Below are positions 17,390-26,639 of a stretch of DNA of 54,204 bases, piece by piece. Both the position numbers and the translations under genes were made by a program. The stretch lies in NCBI GenBank assembly GCA_022768805.1, contig JALELB010000053.1, positions 1 through 54,204 on the forward strand, given 5' to 3'. Origin of the DNA: Ruminococcus sp. (lineage in GTDB: Bacteria; Bacillota; Clostridia; Oscillospirales; Ruminococcaceae). The number at the start of each line of letters is the position of its first letter. Positions within the stretch are counted from its first letter, which is position 1. Under the pieces are notes generated by a model. It did no database searches. It saw only the letters and a list, made by a program, of their open reading frames with translations, and had not been told where the DNA came from.

Positions 17390-17614
17390 ATGGACAGCAA
17401 AGGACAACAGCGACATCCTGCTGTGCAGACCGGAGCTACCCCCTCCCATATGCCGGAACAGATGCTGCAGAATCAACCGGCATATGCCGGGATGGTCGGA
17501 CGCCGGACTTTTCACAGCGGAAGCCGCCACAAAAGCGCCCGGAGGATTCCGGGCAAACCGAACCGGTGTGCTTGTTGCAATCCACAGCGCACACCATGAC
17601 GAAAGGAGTTTATC

Positions 17615-17887
17615 ATGAACACAATTCTTTGCGCATCCGTTCTGGAGACCCGCACTGCGCCGGATCAGAGCCTGACCTATGAGGCCATCGTGCAACCGGT
17701 CTGTGTGGAGACGCACTGTGCCCTGTCCTATGGCATTCGCATTTATGACGAGAAGCGTTTCAGGGAACAGCCGGATATTACCTTGTCAAAGCAGGAGATC
17801 CTGGAGCTGCTGAATCTGCTGGCCCGGAACACTGCACAGCCGGAGGAGCTGCATGACCTGGCGGAGGATTTCCTGGCATCAACCTAA
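17615..17887 (+). CDS. DUF6514-like small protein
   Basis: This 90-aa acidic soluble protein has a central YGIRIYDE motif and a C-terminal helix-rich part (EILELLNLLARN). This resembles the small DUF6514 proteins of Clostridia, whose function is not known to me. It stands alone, with GAAAGGAG 7 nt before the ATG. Upstream are a long GC-rich structured leader and a promoter with Spo0A-box-like sites, so developmental or stationary-phase control is plausible. A hairpin about 60 bp past the stop closes the unit. Confidence 0.7.
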   Translation: MNTILCASVLETRTAPDQSLTYEAIVQPVCVETHCALSYGIRIYDEKRFREQPDITLSKQEILELLNLLARNTAQPEELHDLAEDFLAST

Positions 17888-17929
17888 GGGGGTAATCCTC
17901 CGGTCGGCTTTGCTTTTTTACGAAAAAAA

Positions 17930-17946
17930 TGTCGAATTATGTCGAA
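17930..17946 (+). promoter_or_regulatory. Tandem perfect Spo0A-box-like heptamers
   Basis: TGTCGAA occurs at 17930-17936 and again at 17940-17946, exactly 10 bp apart. The second copy overlaps the terminator hairpin arm. No good -10 lies at promoter distance, so the sites may act on the protease gene downstream or not at all. Confidence 0.4.
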
Positions 17947-17980
17947 ACAGCTTCATTGGGTTTACCGATGGAGCTGTTTC
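17944..17980 (+). terminator. Long hairpin, probable terminator of the DUF6514-like gene
   Basis: GAAACAGCTTCATTGG pairs with CCGATGGAGCTGTTTC (16 bp, two wobbles, 5-nt loop). The following TGTTCTGT is only moderately T-rich. Confidence 0.55.
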
Positions 17981-18033
17981 TGTTCTGTCGCTGCGGATGC
18001 TATTGGTTATTGCATTTTTTACCATATGGTGGA

Positions 18034-18067
18034 GATTCTTTTGTGTAACTTTTTTGTTACAAGAATC
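18034..18067. promoter_or_regulatory. Interrupted inverted repeat upstream of the protease promoter
   Basis: GATTCTT-TTGT-GTAAC and GTTAC-AAGAATC flank a run of six T. It ends 9 bp before the -35 box and is a candidate operator. No other gene or RNA is seen in 17981-18172. Confidence 0.4.
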
Positions 18068-18076
18068 CGCGATGCC

Positions 18077-18105
18077 TTTACATTCGGATTGTATTCTGTT
18101 ATAAT
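18077..18105 (+). promoter_or_regulatory. Sigma-A promoter of the dockerin protease gene
   Basis: TTTACA (18077-18082) and TATAAT (18100-18105) are 17 bp apart, 67 bp before the ATG. Confidence 0.8.
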
Positions 18106-18172
18106 AAATACAGCACAAGTTTTTTCAATCCAATTATCCACACTATACGCAACGTAACTGAAGGAGGAAAAA

Positions 18173-21100
18173 ATGAGGAAGAATCCAAAGCTGTACAGCC
18201 GTACTCTGAGCGCAGTGATTGCGCTGCTGATGTCAGCGTCCTGCATGCCTCTGTCTACAGTGGCTTCTGCTGTGGAACTGCTGGGGCAGAGCAACGGCGG
18301 GGATCAGGAGCTGACCTTTGTGGCATCCCCCATGCAGATCAGACAGGCTGCTAAGGAGGACGCTGACGGGGAACAAACGGAATCCGTGTCCGTAACGCCC
18401 TATAATGCCGCTCAGCTGGCAGAACCGGACTACGACCAGATTCTGGGAGAGGGGTTTCAGTTCCCGGAAAGCTATAATCTGTGTGACTACGGTCTTGTCA
18501 CACCGGTGCGGGATCAGGGGGGCTACGGCACCTGCTGGGCACACGGCATTCTGGGCTCCGTGGAAACCGGCCTTATTGCAAAACATGACCAGATTGATCT
18601 GTCTGAATGGCATCTTGCCTATTATACATACTGGGGGGATGATACCTATGGCCAGTATGACCCGGAGACGGACATCTTTAATTACGGCGGCTGGTCGGTA
18701 ACCGGTCTGAATGCGCTGACCAGATGGTTCGGCCCGGTGGATGAGGCTACCGTACCCTATGGGAACGACGATATCCGCTACTACAGTGAAGAGAAGCTGC
18801 TGGCGCTTCGGTCACAGGCAGCATACCATGTGCAGGATGCATATATCAACAACAGTTATATGGATTATACCTCCGGCCAGGTGACTCGTTCCAACGAAAA
18901 CCTGAAGGCTATGCTGATGAGCGGTCACAGCGTTTCCTTTACCTACAATGCAAATGAAAGCTTCTGTAATTCGGAGACAGAGGCCTATTACTGTCCTTAC
19001 TATTCTCTTGGCAACCACATTGTACTGCTGGTTGGATGGGACGATAACTATCCCAAGGAGAATTTCAATGAGGATTTCCAGCCGGAAAATGACGGTGCAT
19101 GGCTCATCAAGAACAGCTGGGGTGATTACGGCCCGGAGAACGGCTATGCCTGGATCTCCTATGAGGATCAGTCCGCCAACGATTATGTGGTGGCCATTGC
19201 AGAGGAGAATGACAACTACGAGACCCAGCAGTCCCATGACACCTTCGGCTGGCTGACTTCTCTGGCGCCCGGCGATACGCCTGCCAAGAGTTCCTATCTT
19301 TCCACCGTGCTGACGGCTGAAGCAGATACGGAGGTCTGTGCGGCATCCTTCTACACCACGGATAACGGCACGGAATATGAGATTACAGTGTATACGGATC
19401 TGCAGGATCCCAAGAATCCCACATCCGGTACTGCCAGTGATGTGACCAGCGGATCTGAGATTTATTGCGGGTATCATACCGTTGACCTTGCCCGGGCAGT
19501 GCCGGTTTCTGCCGGCGAGCAGTATTCCATTGTAGTCAAGCTCACCAACCCGGAAAATCCCTACCCGGTGGCTGCGGAGGCACTGATTACCTACCAGGAT
19601 ATCGATGGATCAACCAGCGAAATGACCCCCATTCTGGAGGGTGCATTTGAAACAAATACGGATTACGGCGAAACCTTTATCAGTGCGGACGGGGAAACCT
19701 GGACGGACGCATACCAGCAGGTGTTCGACTATACCCGGTATTACCAGGATGACGAACAGGCTCTGGGCATGATCCGGGGCGCCGGCCTGGAGACAGAAGA
19801 GGGAGAAGAGCCTGTCTGGGAAGAGCCTGATGATTCCCAGGTGCTTGTTACCCTCGGCAATGTGTGCCTCAAGGCCTTTACCAATGGAGCAAATCACGTT
19901 ACCTTCTCTGAGCCTGAGGGTTCGGTTGCACTGGGCACAGAGCTTGTGCTGTCCAGCAATTCCGCAGAGGAAATCTGGTATCAGATTGATGACGAAGAAG
20001 CACAGCTTTATACAGAGCCCGTGGTAATCGATCATGAAATGTCCGTTGCCGCATGGGGCGTAACCGACGGGACAGAAGGCGAAAGGGTAATCAAGACATA
20101 TACCCAGAAGACTGCAAGCCTGACCGGGGTCACCATGTACAGCGGCGATCTGAAGAAGCCCTGCTATATGGATTCGGAAGAGGTCACCATGGTTCCCCAG
20201 TATGTGGAGACCATTCAGCTGAGTGCTGGTACAATGTATCAGTTCTCCATTGACGGCAAGACCTACTCTGCCGGCGAGCGAAGCGATGAGATCCAGCTGG
20301 CGTACGGCTATAATACCTTTGAGATTTCCGCTGTGGGCGAAGGGGTTCTGTCCCAGTCCTACACCATCCAGATTTTCAGACCTTTCAGCACCCTGGATTA
20401 TGAAAAGGAAATTCTGTACTTCAACGCTGAGGACTGCACCATTACCGATGAAAACGGCAATGTACTGGAATCCAACTGCAGTGTAACCGATCTGATGGGC
20501 CAGGTTCTGACCGGTCAGTACGGGGATGAATCCTGGGAAGAATGGATTCCGGAACGCCCCTCCATGGAAATGGATCTGGTCGTTATGGATTATGAAAATC
20601 AGCTGATGGGTCCCATTGGTATGATGTGGTACTATAACTACAGCGACCGTCTGATGGTAGCACAAACCGAGGACTTTTCCGATCAGGAGCCGGCTTCTAA
20701 CTACATTCAGGAGTTTTACAGTGAGGAGTCTGAATACTGCACCTTCTTCTGTGAACCCGGTACCACTTATTATTTCCGTATTATTCCTTCCGAATACAGC
20801 TTTGCCAGCGAGGTTTATACCGTGACAACACCTGCAAGACCGGATGCTCCCACAGAGGAGCTGACAGTTAAGGCTACGGACTCCACACTGGAGGTCAGCA
20901 GCGTGCCTCATGCAGAGTATTCCATTCTGGAAAAGCAGGCTATGACCATGGAGGACCTAGATGAAATGATTGCATCCATAGCGCTTTACACCGGTGTAAC
21001 AGATGACATAGCCCTGGACATGATGCTGGAGTGGTACAGTGTCACCACCAAGGAAGAACTGCTGGATGTCATGAACAAGCCCTATTTTGATATCTGGACG

Positions 21101-22288
21101 GAGGATGCTCTGTTTGAATATCTGATTCCCGGCACGGAGTACTATATCGCAGTGCGGTATACCGCAACCGAGGAAAGCTTTGCTTCCGAATATAAGTATG
21201 AAACCTTCCAGACTACCGGTGAGCGCCCGGCAGTTATCATTGATTATCTGTCCGAAACCTTGTTGTTTGATGAGCAGGCAGTACAGGTAACCTATGACTT
21301 TGATGAAGATGCGTATTTTGACTATCTGCAGTATATGACGGAGGACGGTGAACTGGTCTTCGGTGAGGGTGTGGAATTCACCAAGGGCAGCACGGTTTAC
21401 CTCGCTCCCGGCATTACCGGCCTGGATTACTTTATGGGCAGAACCCTGACTGTGACTCCTCTGGATGAAACGGGAGAAGCCTATACCCTGGAGATTCCGG
21501 CTCGTCCGGCGGCGCCTGAGTTTACCTTCAACTATCTGGAGGGCTACACTGAGGAGACAATCAGCCAGGATGTAGTGATAAGCGTACAGTATTTTTACGA
21601 GGAAGATTCAGAGCCGTATATCTACCTGTATGATGAGCTGTCCGATATGGGCGTGCTGGATGAAAATGGAAGACTTGATCTGAGCTGCTTCAGCGGAGGG
21701 GAAATCAGCTTCTATCTCAATGGCGCAAGCAACCGGTTCTTCATGAGTGAACGTTCTGAGCCGGTATATATTGTCGCAGCCTGGATGCCGGATGCCAGAG
21801 AGATTCTGTATACCATTACAGACAATGTGCTGCAGATCAGAGCCATGGAGAATGTGGAGTATATGCTCTGCCTCTTGGATGACGAAAGCTGGAACGAGAC
21901 TCTGGTTGCGGACTGGACAACTGAGCCGGTATTCACCCTGGAGCCGGGCAAGGATTATACAGTATACGCACGGGTGCAGGCCACTGAGGATTCCCTTGCC
22001 TCCCTCTCTGCACAGATTATGGTGGGCACGGAGCGGACACCCTACTTCCTGGGCAATGTAAACGGAGACTATCAGGTTGACGTGGCGGATGCAGTCCTGA
22101 TCCTGCAGGAATGTGCAAACCGGCTGACCGGTCTGGATTCCGTGCTGGATGATACCGCACAGTACTATGCAGATGTAAACAGCGACGGTGAAGTCCAGGT
22201 GGGAGACGCTGTCAGCGTACTGCAGTTCCGGGCGCAGGATCTGATTGAGCCTGTTACCCAGTGGAATGACATTCTGGCAGTCGGATAA
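18173..22288 (+). CDS. Secreted papain-family (C1) cysteine protease with C-terminal type I dockerin
   Basis: This large 1371-aa secreted protein has a signal peptide (cleavage near TVASA, residue 33) and a short pro-region. The papain-like domain has Cys121 in GYGTCWAHG, His282 in LGNHIVLLVGW and Asn314 in IKNSWGDYG. After it come a beta-rich module (about 355-480), a chitobiase-like turn (QIDDEEAQLYTEPVVI, near 610) and repeated Fn3-like beta modules up to about 1280. The last 70 residues are a dockerin with two Ca-binding-type loops (GNVNGDYQVDVADAV and ADVNSDGEVQVGDAV). The dockerin implies docking to a cohesin scaffold at the cell surface, as in cellulosome-forming Ruminococcus. SD GGAGG precedes the ATG. 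Confidence 0.92.
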   Translation: MRKNPKLYSRTLSAVIALLMSASCMPLSTVASAVELLGQSNGGDQELTFVASPMQIRQAAKEDADGEQTESVSVTPYNAAQLAEPDYDQILGEGFQFPESYNLCDYGLVTPVRDQGGYGTCWAHGILGSVETGLIAKHDQIDLSEWHLAYYTYWGDDTYGQYDPETDIFNYGGWSVTGLNALTRWFGPVDEATVPYGNDDIRYYSEEKLLALRSQAAYHVQDAYINNSYMDYTSGQVTRSNENLKAMLMSGHSVSFTYNANESFCNSETEAYYCPYYSLGNHIVLLVGWDDNYPKENFNEDFQPENDGAWLIKNSWGDYGPENGYAWISYEDQSANDYVVAIAEENDNYETQQSHDTFGWLTSLAPGDTPAKSSYLSTVLTAEADTEVCAASFYTTDNGTEYEITVYTDLQDPKNPTSGTASDVTSGSEIYCGYHTVDLARAVPVSAGEQYSIVVKLTNPENPYPVAAEALITYQDIDGSTSEMTPILEGAFETNTDYGETFISADGETWTDAYQQVFDYTRYYQDDEQALGMIRGAGLETEEGEEPVWEEPDDSQVLVTLGNVCLKAFTNGANHVTFSEPEGSVALGTELVLSSNSAEEIWYQIDDEEAQLYTEPVVIDHEMSVAAWGVTDGTEGERVIKTYTQKTASLTGVTMYSGDLKKPCYMDSEEVTMVPQYVETIQLSAGTMYQFSIDGKTYSAGERSDEIQLAYGYNTFEISAVGEGVLSQSYTIQIFRPFSTLDYEKEILYFNAEDCTITDENGNVLESNCSVTDLMGQVLTGQYGDESWEEWIPERPSMEMDLVVMDYENQLMGPIGMMWYYNYSDRLMVAQTEDFSDQEPASNYIQEFYSEESEYCTFFCEPGTTYYFRIIPSEYSFASEVYTVTTPARPDAPTEELTVKATDSTLEVSSVPHAEYSILEKQAMTMEDLDEMIASIALYTGVTDDIALDMMLEWYSVTTKEELLDVMNKPYFDIWTEDALFEYLIPGTEYYIAVRYTATEESFASEYKYETFQTTGERPAVIIDYLSETLLFDEQAVQVTYDFDEDAYFDYLQYMTEDGELVFGEGVEFTKGSTVYLAPGITGLDYFMGRTLTVTPLDETGEAYTLEIPARPAAPEFTFNYLEGYTEETISQDVVISVQYFYEEDSEPYIYLYDELSDMGVLDENGRLDLSCFSGGEISFYLNGASNRFFMSERSEPVYIVAAWMPDAREILYTITDNVLQIRAMENVEYMLCLLDDESWNETLVADWTTEPVFTLEPGKDYTVYARVQATEDSLASLSAQIMVGTERTPYFLGNVNGDYQVDVADAVLILQECANRLTGLDSVLDDTAQYYADVNSDGEVQVGDAVSVLQFRAQDLIEPVTQWNDILAVG

Positions 22289-22329
22289 TCCGGCAGCTTG
22301 TCAGAAGCAGCACTATCGCAGAAAGACCG

Positions 22330-22363
22330 AAATCCCGGGAAGGCATTTGCTTTCCCGGGATTT
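22330..22363 (+). terminator. Intrinsic terminator of the dockerin protease gene
   Basis: AAATCCCGGGAA pairs with TTCCCGGGATTT across a 10-nt loop, followed by TTATCGTTTTTT. Confidence 0.9.
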
Positions 22364-22405
22364 TTATCGTTTTTTACTTTCTTGCTGTTCTGTCGGCAAT
22401 TGGGG

Positions 22406-22434
22406 TTGAAATCTGAAAAAGAATGTGCTATACT
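22406..22434 (+). promoter_or_regulatory. Sigma-A promoter of glyA
   Basis: TTGAAA (22406-22411) and TATACT (22429-22434) are 17 bp apart. The leader is about 55 nt. Confidence 0.85.
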
Positions 22435-22494
22435 AATCATATGTGATATTTCTATGGAGAAATGAGAAATACAGACACAGAAAGGAAGTTTGCA

Positions 22495-23748
22495 ATGTAC
22501 GATTCCATGATGGACACAATCGGCTTTGTGGCAAAATATGACGCCGAGGTCGGCGATGCCATGAACAAGGAGCTTGCCCGCCAGCGGAGAAACCTGGAGC
22601 TGATCGCCAGCGAGAATATCGTTTCTCCTGCGGTAATGGCTGCTATGGGTTCCGTGCTGACTAATAAGTATGCGGAGGGCTATTCCGGCAAGCGCTACTA
22701 CGGGGGCTGTGAGTGCGTAGATATTGTTGAGGATATTGCTATCGACCGTGCAAAGAAGCTGTTCGGCGCAAAGTTTGCCAATGTACAGGCACATTCCGGC
22801 GCACAGGCAAATACCGCAGTGTATTTTGCACTGCTCAACCCGGGGGATACGGTTCTGGGTATGAATCTGGCACACGGCGGTCATCTGACCCATGGTTCTC
22901 CTGTAAATCTGTCCGGTAAGTACTTTAACTTTGTTCCCTACGGCCTTGGAGACGATGAGCGCATCGACTACGATAAGGTGGAAGCGCTGGCAAAGGAGCA
23001 TCAGCCCAAGCTGATCGTGGCTGGTGCAAGCGCATACCCCAGAGTGATTGATTTTGCACGGCTGTCCGAGATTGCAAAGTCCGTTGGCGCCTACCTGATG
23101 GTGGATATGGCCCACATTGCCGGTCTGGTGGCTGCCAAGCAGCATCCCTCCCCGGTGGGTTATGCGGATGTGGTAACCTCCACCACCCACAAGACCCTGA
23201 GAGGTCCCCGGGGCGGTCTGATCCTCACCAATGATGAGGAGCTGGCCAAGAAGATCAACAAGGCAGTATTCCCCGGCATCCAGGGCGGTCCGCTGATGCA
23301 CGTCATTGCTGCAAAGGCAGTTTGCTTCGGCGAGGCGCTGAAGCCGGAATTTACCGAGTACCAGAAGCAGGTAGTTGCCAATGCCCAGGCGCTGGCAAAG
23401 GGCCTGGTAAAGCGGGGCTTCAATCTGGTTTCCGGCGGCACGGACAATCACCTGATGCTGGTGGATCTGCGTCCATTTGATATTACCGGCAAGGAACTGG
23501 AGCACCGTCTGGACGAGGTTTACATTACCGTCAACAAAAACGCCATCCCCAACGATCCCCAGAGTCCCTTCGTCACCAGCGGCGTGCGCATCGGTACACC
23601 GGCTGTGACCAGCCGCGGTCTGGGCGTAACCGAGATGGAACAGATTGCAGAGTTCATCTACCTGGCGGCAAAGGATTTCGACGCCAATGCGGATGCAATC
23701 CGTGCAGGCGTAGGCGAGATCTGCAAGCAGTATCCGCTGTACGAATAA
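22495..23748 (+). CDS. glyA: Serine hydroxymethyltransferase
   Basis: GlyA interconverts serine and glycine with tetrahydrofolate and is a main source of one-carbon units. The 417-aa PLP enzyme shows [25 protein letters not shown], the AHSGAQAN cofactor loop, and the PLP lysine (about Lys233) in [13 protein letters not shown]. The ATG at 22495 follows AAAGGAAG by 6 nt; an ATG 11 codons upstream lies next to no ribosome-binding site. It is monocistronic or reads weakly into rarA, since a terminator lies between them. Confidence 0.97.
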   Translation: MYDSMMDTIGFVAKYDAEVGDAMNKELARQRRNLELIASENIVSPAVMAAMGSVLTNKYAEGYSGKRYYGGCECVDIVEDIAIDRAKKLFGAKFANVQAHSGAQANTAVYFALLNPGDTVLGMNLAHGGHLTHGSPVNLSGKYFNFVPYGLGDDERIDYDKVEALAKEHQPKLIVAGASAYPRVIDFARLSEIAKSVGAYLMVDMAHIAGLVAAKQHPSPVGYADVVTSTTHKTLRGPRGGLILTNDEELAKKINKAVFPGIQGGPLMHVIAAKAVCFGEALKPEFTEYQKQVVANAQALAKGLVKRGFNLVSGGTDNHLMLVDLRPFDITGKELEHRLDEVYITVNKNAIPNDPQSPFVTSGVRIGTPAVTSRGLGVTEMEQIAEFIYLAAKDFDANADAIRAGVGEICKQYPLYE

Positions 23749-23773
23749 TTTCTGCGATACATAGCAAAAAACG

Positions 23774-23800
23774 GGGCGAACTGCTGACAGTTCGCCCTTT
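23774..23800 (+). terminator. Intrinsic terminator after glyA
   Basis: GGGCGAACTG pairs with CAGTTCGCCC over the tetraloop CTGA, followed by TTT. The short T tract may allow read-through into rarA. Confidence 0.75.
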
Positions 23801-23822
23801 CTGCTGAAAAGAGGAGAAGTAT

Positions 23823-25085
23823 ATGACCCCCCTTGCTGATAAAATCCGCCCTACCAGCCTGGATGACATTGTCGGTCAGCCCCATCTGCTTGCGCCGGGT
23901 AAGCCTCTGCGCCGCATTCTGGAGCGGGGACAGGTGACCAATATGATTTTCTACGGGCCCTCCGGCGTTGGGAAAACCACCCTTGCCCGGATCATTGCAA
24001 ATAACAGCAATATGACCCTGTACAAGCTGAACGGTACCTCCGCTTCGGTAGGAGACATCAAGGAAATCATTGCCCAGACCGGCACGCTGGCTGGCTGCAA
24101 TGGCATTCTGCTGTATCTGGATGAGATTCAGTATCTGAACAAAAAACAGCAGCAGAGTCTGCTGGAGTACATTGAAAACGGCTCGGTGACTCTGATTGCC
24201 TCCACCACGGAGAACCCTTACTTTGCGGTGTTCAATGCCATCATCAGCCGTTCCACTGTGTTTGAGTTTAAGCCGGTGACCGCCAAGGAGCTGGAGCCTG
24301 CGGTGGAGCGTGCGTTCCGGCTGATGGGACAGGAGCTGGGGACAGTCTGTGAGCCGGAAGAGGGCGTGGTGCCTTACATTGCGGCAGGCTGCGGCGGAGA
24401 TGTGCGCAAGGCGGTCAATACGGTGGAACTGAGTGTGCTGGCCTCCGAAACCCGGGACGGGGTGATGCGGGTGACCATGGAAACCGTACAGCAGCTGACC
24501 CAGCGGAGCAATATGCGCTATGACCGGGACGGGGACCAGCACTACGATCTGCTGTCCGCTCTGCAGAAATCCATCCGGGGCTCCGATGAGAATGCAGCGG
24601 TGCATTATGCCGCCCGGCTGCTGGAGGCCGGGGATCTGCTGTCCCTGGTGCGCCGGCTTCTGGTGATTGCAGCGGAGGATGTGGGGCTTGCCTATCCCCA
24701 GGCCATGCCCATTGTCAAGGCCTGTGTGGATGCAGCACTGCAGCTTGGCCTTCCGGAAGCCCGGATCCCTATAGCAGAGGCGGTGATTTTGCTGGCCACC
24801 GCACCCAAATCCAACAGTGCATACCTTGCCATTGATGCCGCAGCTGCGGATCTGAATCGGGGCACCACCTGCGAAATCCCCAGGCAGCTGCAGAACAAGC
24901 ATTTTGACGGTGCGGATGCAAAGGTCCGGGGGCAGCATTATCTGTACCCCCACGATTATCCCAACCACTGGGTACAGCAGCAGTACCTGCCGGATGAGCT
25001 GAAGGACCGGGTGTATTACCATTTCGGCCAGAACAAGCAGGAGCAGGCTGCCCGGGCATATAAGGAGCTTATTCAGAAGAAGTAA
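23823..25085 (+). CDS. rarA: Replication-associated recombination ATPase RarA (MgsA)
   Basis: RarA is an AAA+ ATPase related to clamp-loader subunits that acts at stalled replication forks. The 420-aa protein shows DIVGQPHLL, Walker A GPSGVGKTT, Walker B LYLDEIQYLNKKQQ, sensor 1 IASTTENPYF and the arginine-finger region NAIISRS. The C-terminal MgsA domain ends in GQHYLYPHDYPNHWVQQQ, which is diagnostic. SD GAGGAG lies about 7 nt before the ATG. Its 3' end overlaps the convergent S1-domain gene by 17 bp. Confidence 0.95.
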   Translation: MTPLADKIRPTSLDDIVGQPHLLAPGKPLRRILERGQVTNMIFYGPSGVGKTTLARIIANNSNMTLYKLNGTSASVGDIKEIIAQTGTLAGCNGILLYLDEIQYLNKKQQQSLLEYIENGSVTLIASTTENPYFAVFNAIISRSTVFEFKPVTAKELEPAVERAFRLMGQELGTVCEPEEGVVPYIAAGCGGDVRKAVNTVELSVLASETRDGVMRVTMETVQQLTQRSNMRYDRDGDQHYDLLSALQKSIRGSDENAAVHYAARLLEAGDLLSLVRRLLVIAAEDVGLAYPQAMPIVKACVDAALQLGLPEARIPIAEAVILLATAPKSNSAYLAIDAAAADLNRGTTCEIPRQLQNKHFDGADAKVRGQHYLYPHDYPNHWVQQQYLPDELKDRVYYHFGQNKQEQAARAYKELIQKK

Positions 25086-26004
25086 ACAGGGTTTCCATAG
25101 ACTTTGTGCTGCCGGCGGAGGCATACTGCCACCGGTCAATGTGGCTGTCCTGGATGAAATAATGCAGCTCCGGCGGCTCCTGCACAGAGGGGGCAAACAC
25201 GTCCACCAGGATGAGCTTGATCTTCATCCGCTCCGGCAGGATGGACTTTATGTACACGCTGGCATGCTGCCCCACTGTCACGTTGGGCTTCAGCTCCGCC
25301 AGTCCTGCAAGATTGGGGGTCAGCTCCACAAAAATCCCGTAGTTTTCCACGGAACGCACAATGCCTGCAACGGTTTCTCCCGCCTGGAACTGTGCGGCGT
25401 TTTCCTCCCATGTGCCCAGCAGCTCCTTGTGGGTGAGGAGGATTTTTTTGCCCTCCCGGCCCTTGAATACCACCCGAAGCTGCTGCCCGACCGTGAACCG
25501 GTCGGAGGGGTGGGAAATCCGGGAAACGGATATGCTGTCAATGGGAATCAGGGAGGGCAGTCCGCAGCCGATGTCCACAAAGCAGCCGAAGGGCTCCAGA
25601 TGGGTTACACAGGCGGGGAGAATATCTCCCGGACGGCATCCGTCCAGGTACTGGGTCATGCAGCGCTCCTGGGCAGCCCGCCGGGAAAGAATGGCAAGAG
25701 GGGTGCCTGCCTGGTCGCAGGTCAGCTCCGTAACCACAAAGCATACAGGCTTGTTCACCCGGGAGATCAGCGCAATATCCCGGGTGGTGCCCTCCCGGAT
25801 CCCCACTGCCCCCTCCTCCCGGGGGATGACCGCCTGCATGCCAGGCAGCTCCACCCAAAGGTTGTGGGAGCTGTCGCAGATGGTGACTCTGCCCTCCAGG
25901 ATGGTGCCTCGTTCCATTGCCTCCGCAAGCCGTGCCGGGGAGCTGACTGCCCGTTTGTTTTCTTCTGTCTGAATCCGGTAGCCTTCTGGTAAATACTTGT
26001 TCAT
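25069..26004 (-). CDS. S1-domain RNA-binding protein
   Basis: This 311-aa protein has at least three S1/OB-fold repeats, at about 27-95, 110-180 and 195-260. The second contains THLEPFGCFVDIGCGLPSLI and the third VRSVENYGIFVELTPNLAGL. It resembles short ribosomal protein S1-like proteins of Clostridia and probably binds mRNA or ribosomes; it lacks the six repeats of enterobacterial S1. The ATG at 26004 has GGGAGG 7 nt upstream and is chosen over an in-frame ATG at 26040. It follows the small unknown gene by 73 bp on the same strand. Confidence 0.85.
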   Translation of the reverse strand: MNKYLPEGYRIQTEENKRAVSSPARLAEAMERGTILEGRVTICDSSHNLWVELPGMQAVIPREEGAVGIREGTTRDIALISRVNKPVCFVVTELTCDQAGTPLAILSRRAAQERCMTQYLDGCRPGDILPACVTHLEPFGCFVDIGCGLPSLIPIDSISVSRISHPSDRFTVGQQLRVVFKGREGKKILLTHKELLGTWEENAAQFQAGETVAGIVRSVENYGIFVELTPNLAGLAELKPNVTVGQHASVYIKSILPERMKIKLILVDVFAPSVQEPPELHYFIQDSHIDRWQYASAGSTKSMETLFTSSE

Positions 26005-26077
26005 TTCAACCTCCCAAGGATTTTTTCTGTCATCTGACATACTCCAATCTATGCAGGGACGTGCCCGGTTATGCTGT

Positions 26078-26440
26078 TCAGGAAAGGGTCCGTACCAGGC
26101 TGCCGCCCATTGCCAGCATCAACCCGGAGATTACATGCTCACTGCCGGGAAGACAGCAGAGCTGCATGGTGACGCTTTCCCGCAGGAATGGCTCCGGGGT
26201 ATACTGGTGCAGCGGACGTTCGGATATAATCCGGGTGACATACTGATCGCTGAGAGCGGTGGTGCGGGTGGGAACCACAGAGAATACCTGGGGCGGCTCC
26301 TGTTCCATGCCGGAGCCTGCAATCCGGTGGGTGGGAGCAGCAAGAATGCGGATCTTATACACCCCCGGGCATGCGGAGCGTATCCGGCGCAGTGCGGCTT
26401 CGGCGGAATCGATGGAGGGAAAATTGGCGGAAAGTGTCAT
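26078..26440 (-). CDS. Small protein, function unknown
   Basis: This 120-aa protein starts with a ferredoxin-like alpha/beta pattern (FPSIDSAEAALRRIR, then YKIRILAAP). It ends with a hydrophobic, glycine-rich helix (HVISGLMLAMGGSLVRT). The ending suggests a membrane-touching or buried helix, somewhat like YflT/GsiB-type stress proteins, but similarity is too weak to name. AAAGGAG lies 8 nt before the ATG at 26440. It may be co-transcribed with the S1-domain gene. Confidence 0.65.
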   Translation of the reverse strand: MTLSANFPSIDSAEAALRRIRSACPGVYKIRILAAPTHRIAGSGMEQEPPQVFSVVPTRTTALSDQYVTRIISERPLHQYTPEPFLRESVTMQLCCLPGSEHVISGLMLAMGGSLVRTLS

Positions 26441-26545
26441 AAAAACGGCTCCTTTCAGGTTGAAACCCACGGAATCCGTGCGGTTTTTACAAAATCGTGA
26501 TAAAGATATTGTTGAAAATCACAGCCGAAAAATTCGTTGAAAATA

Positions 26546-26574
26546 TTGCCTTTTTCGTGGAAATGGGGTATAAT
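26546..26574 (+). promoter_or_regulatory. Sigma-A promoter of the DUF951-prfA run
   Basis: TTGCCT (26546-26551) and TATAAT (26569-26574) are 17 bp apart. The leader to the DUF951 gene is about 60 nt. Confidence 0.75.
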
Positions 26575-26639
26575 AAATACTGAATATGCAGGACGGCAGG
26601 GACTGTTCTGCGGCGTATCCGGATGGAGGTGCAGAGCAT

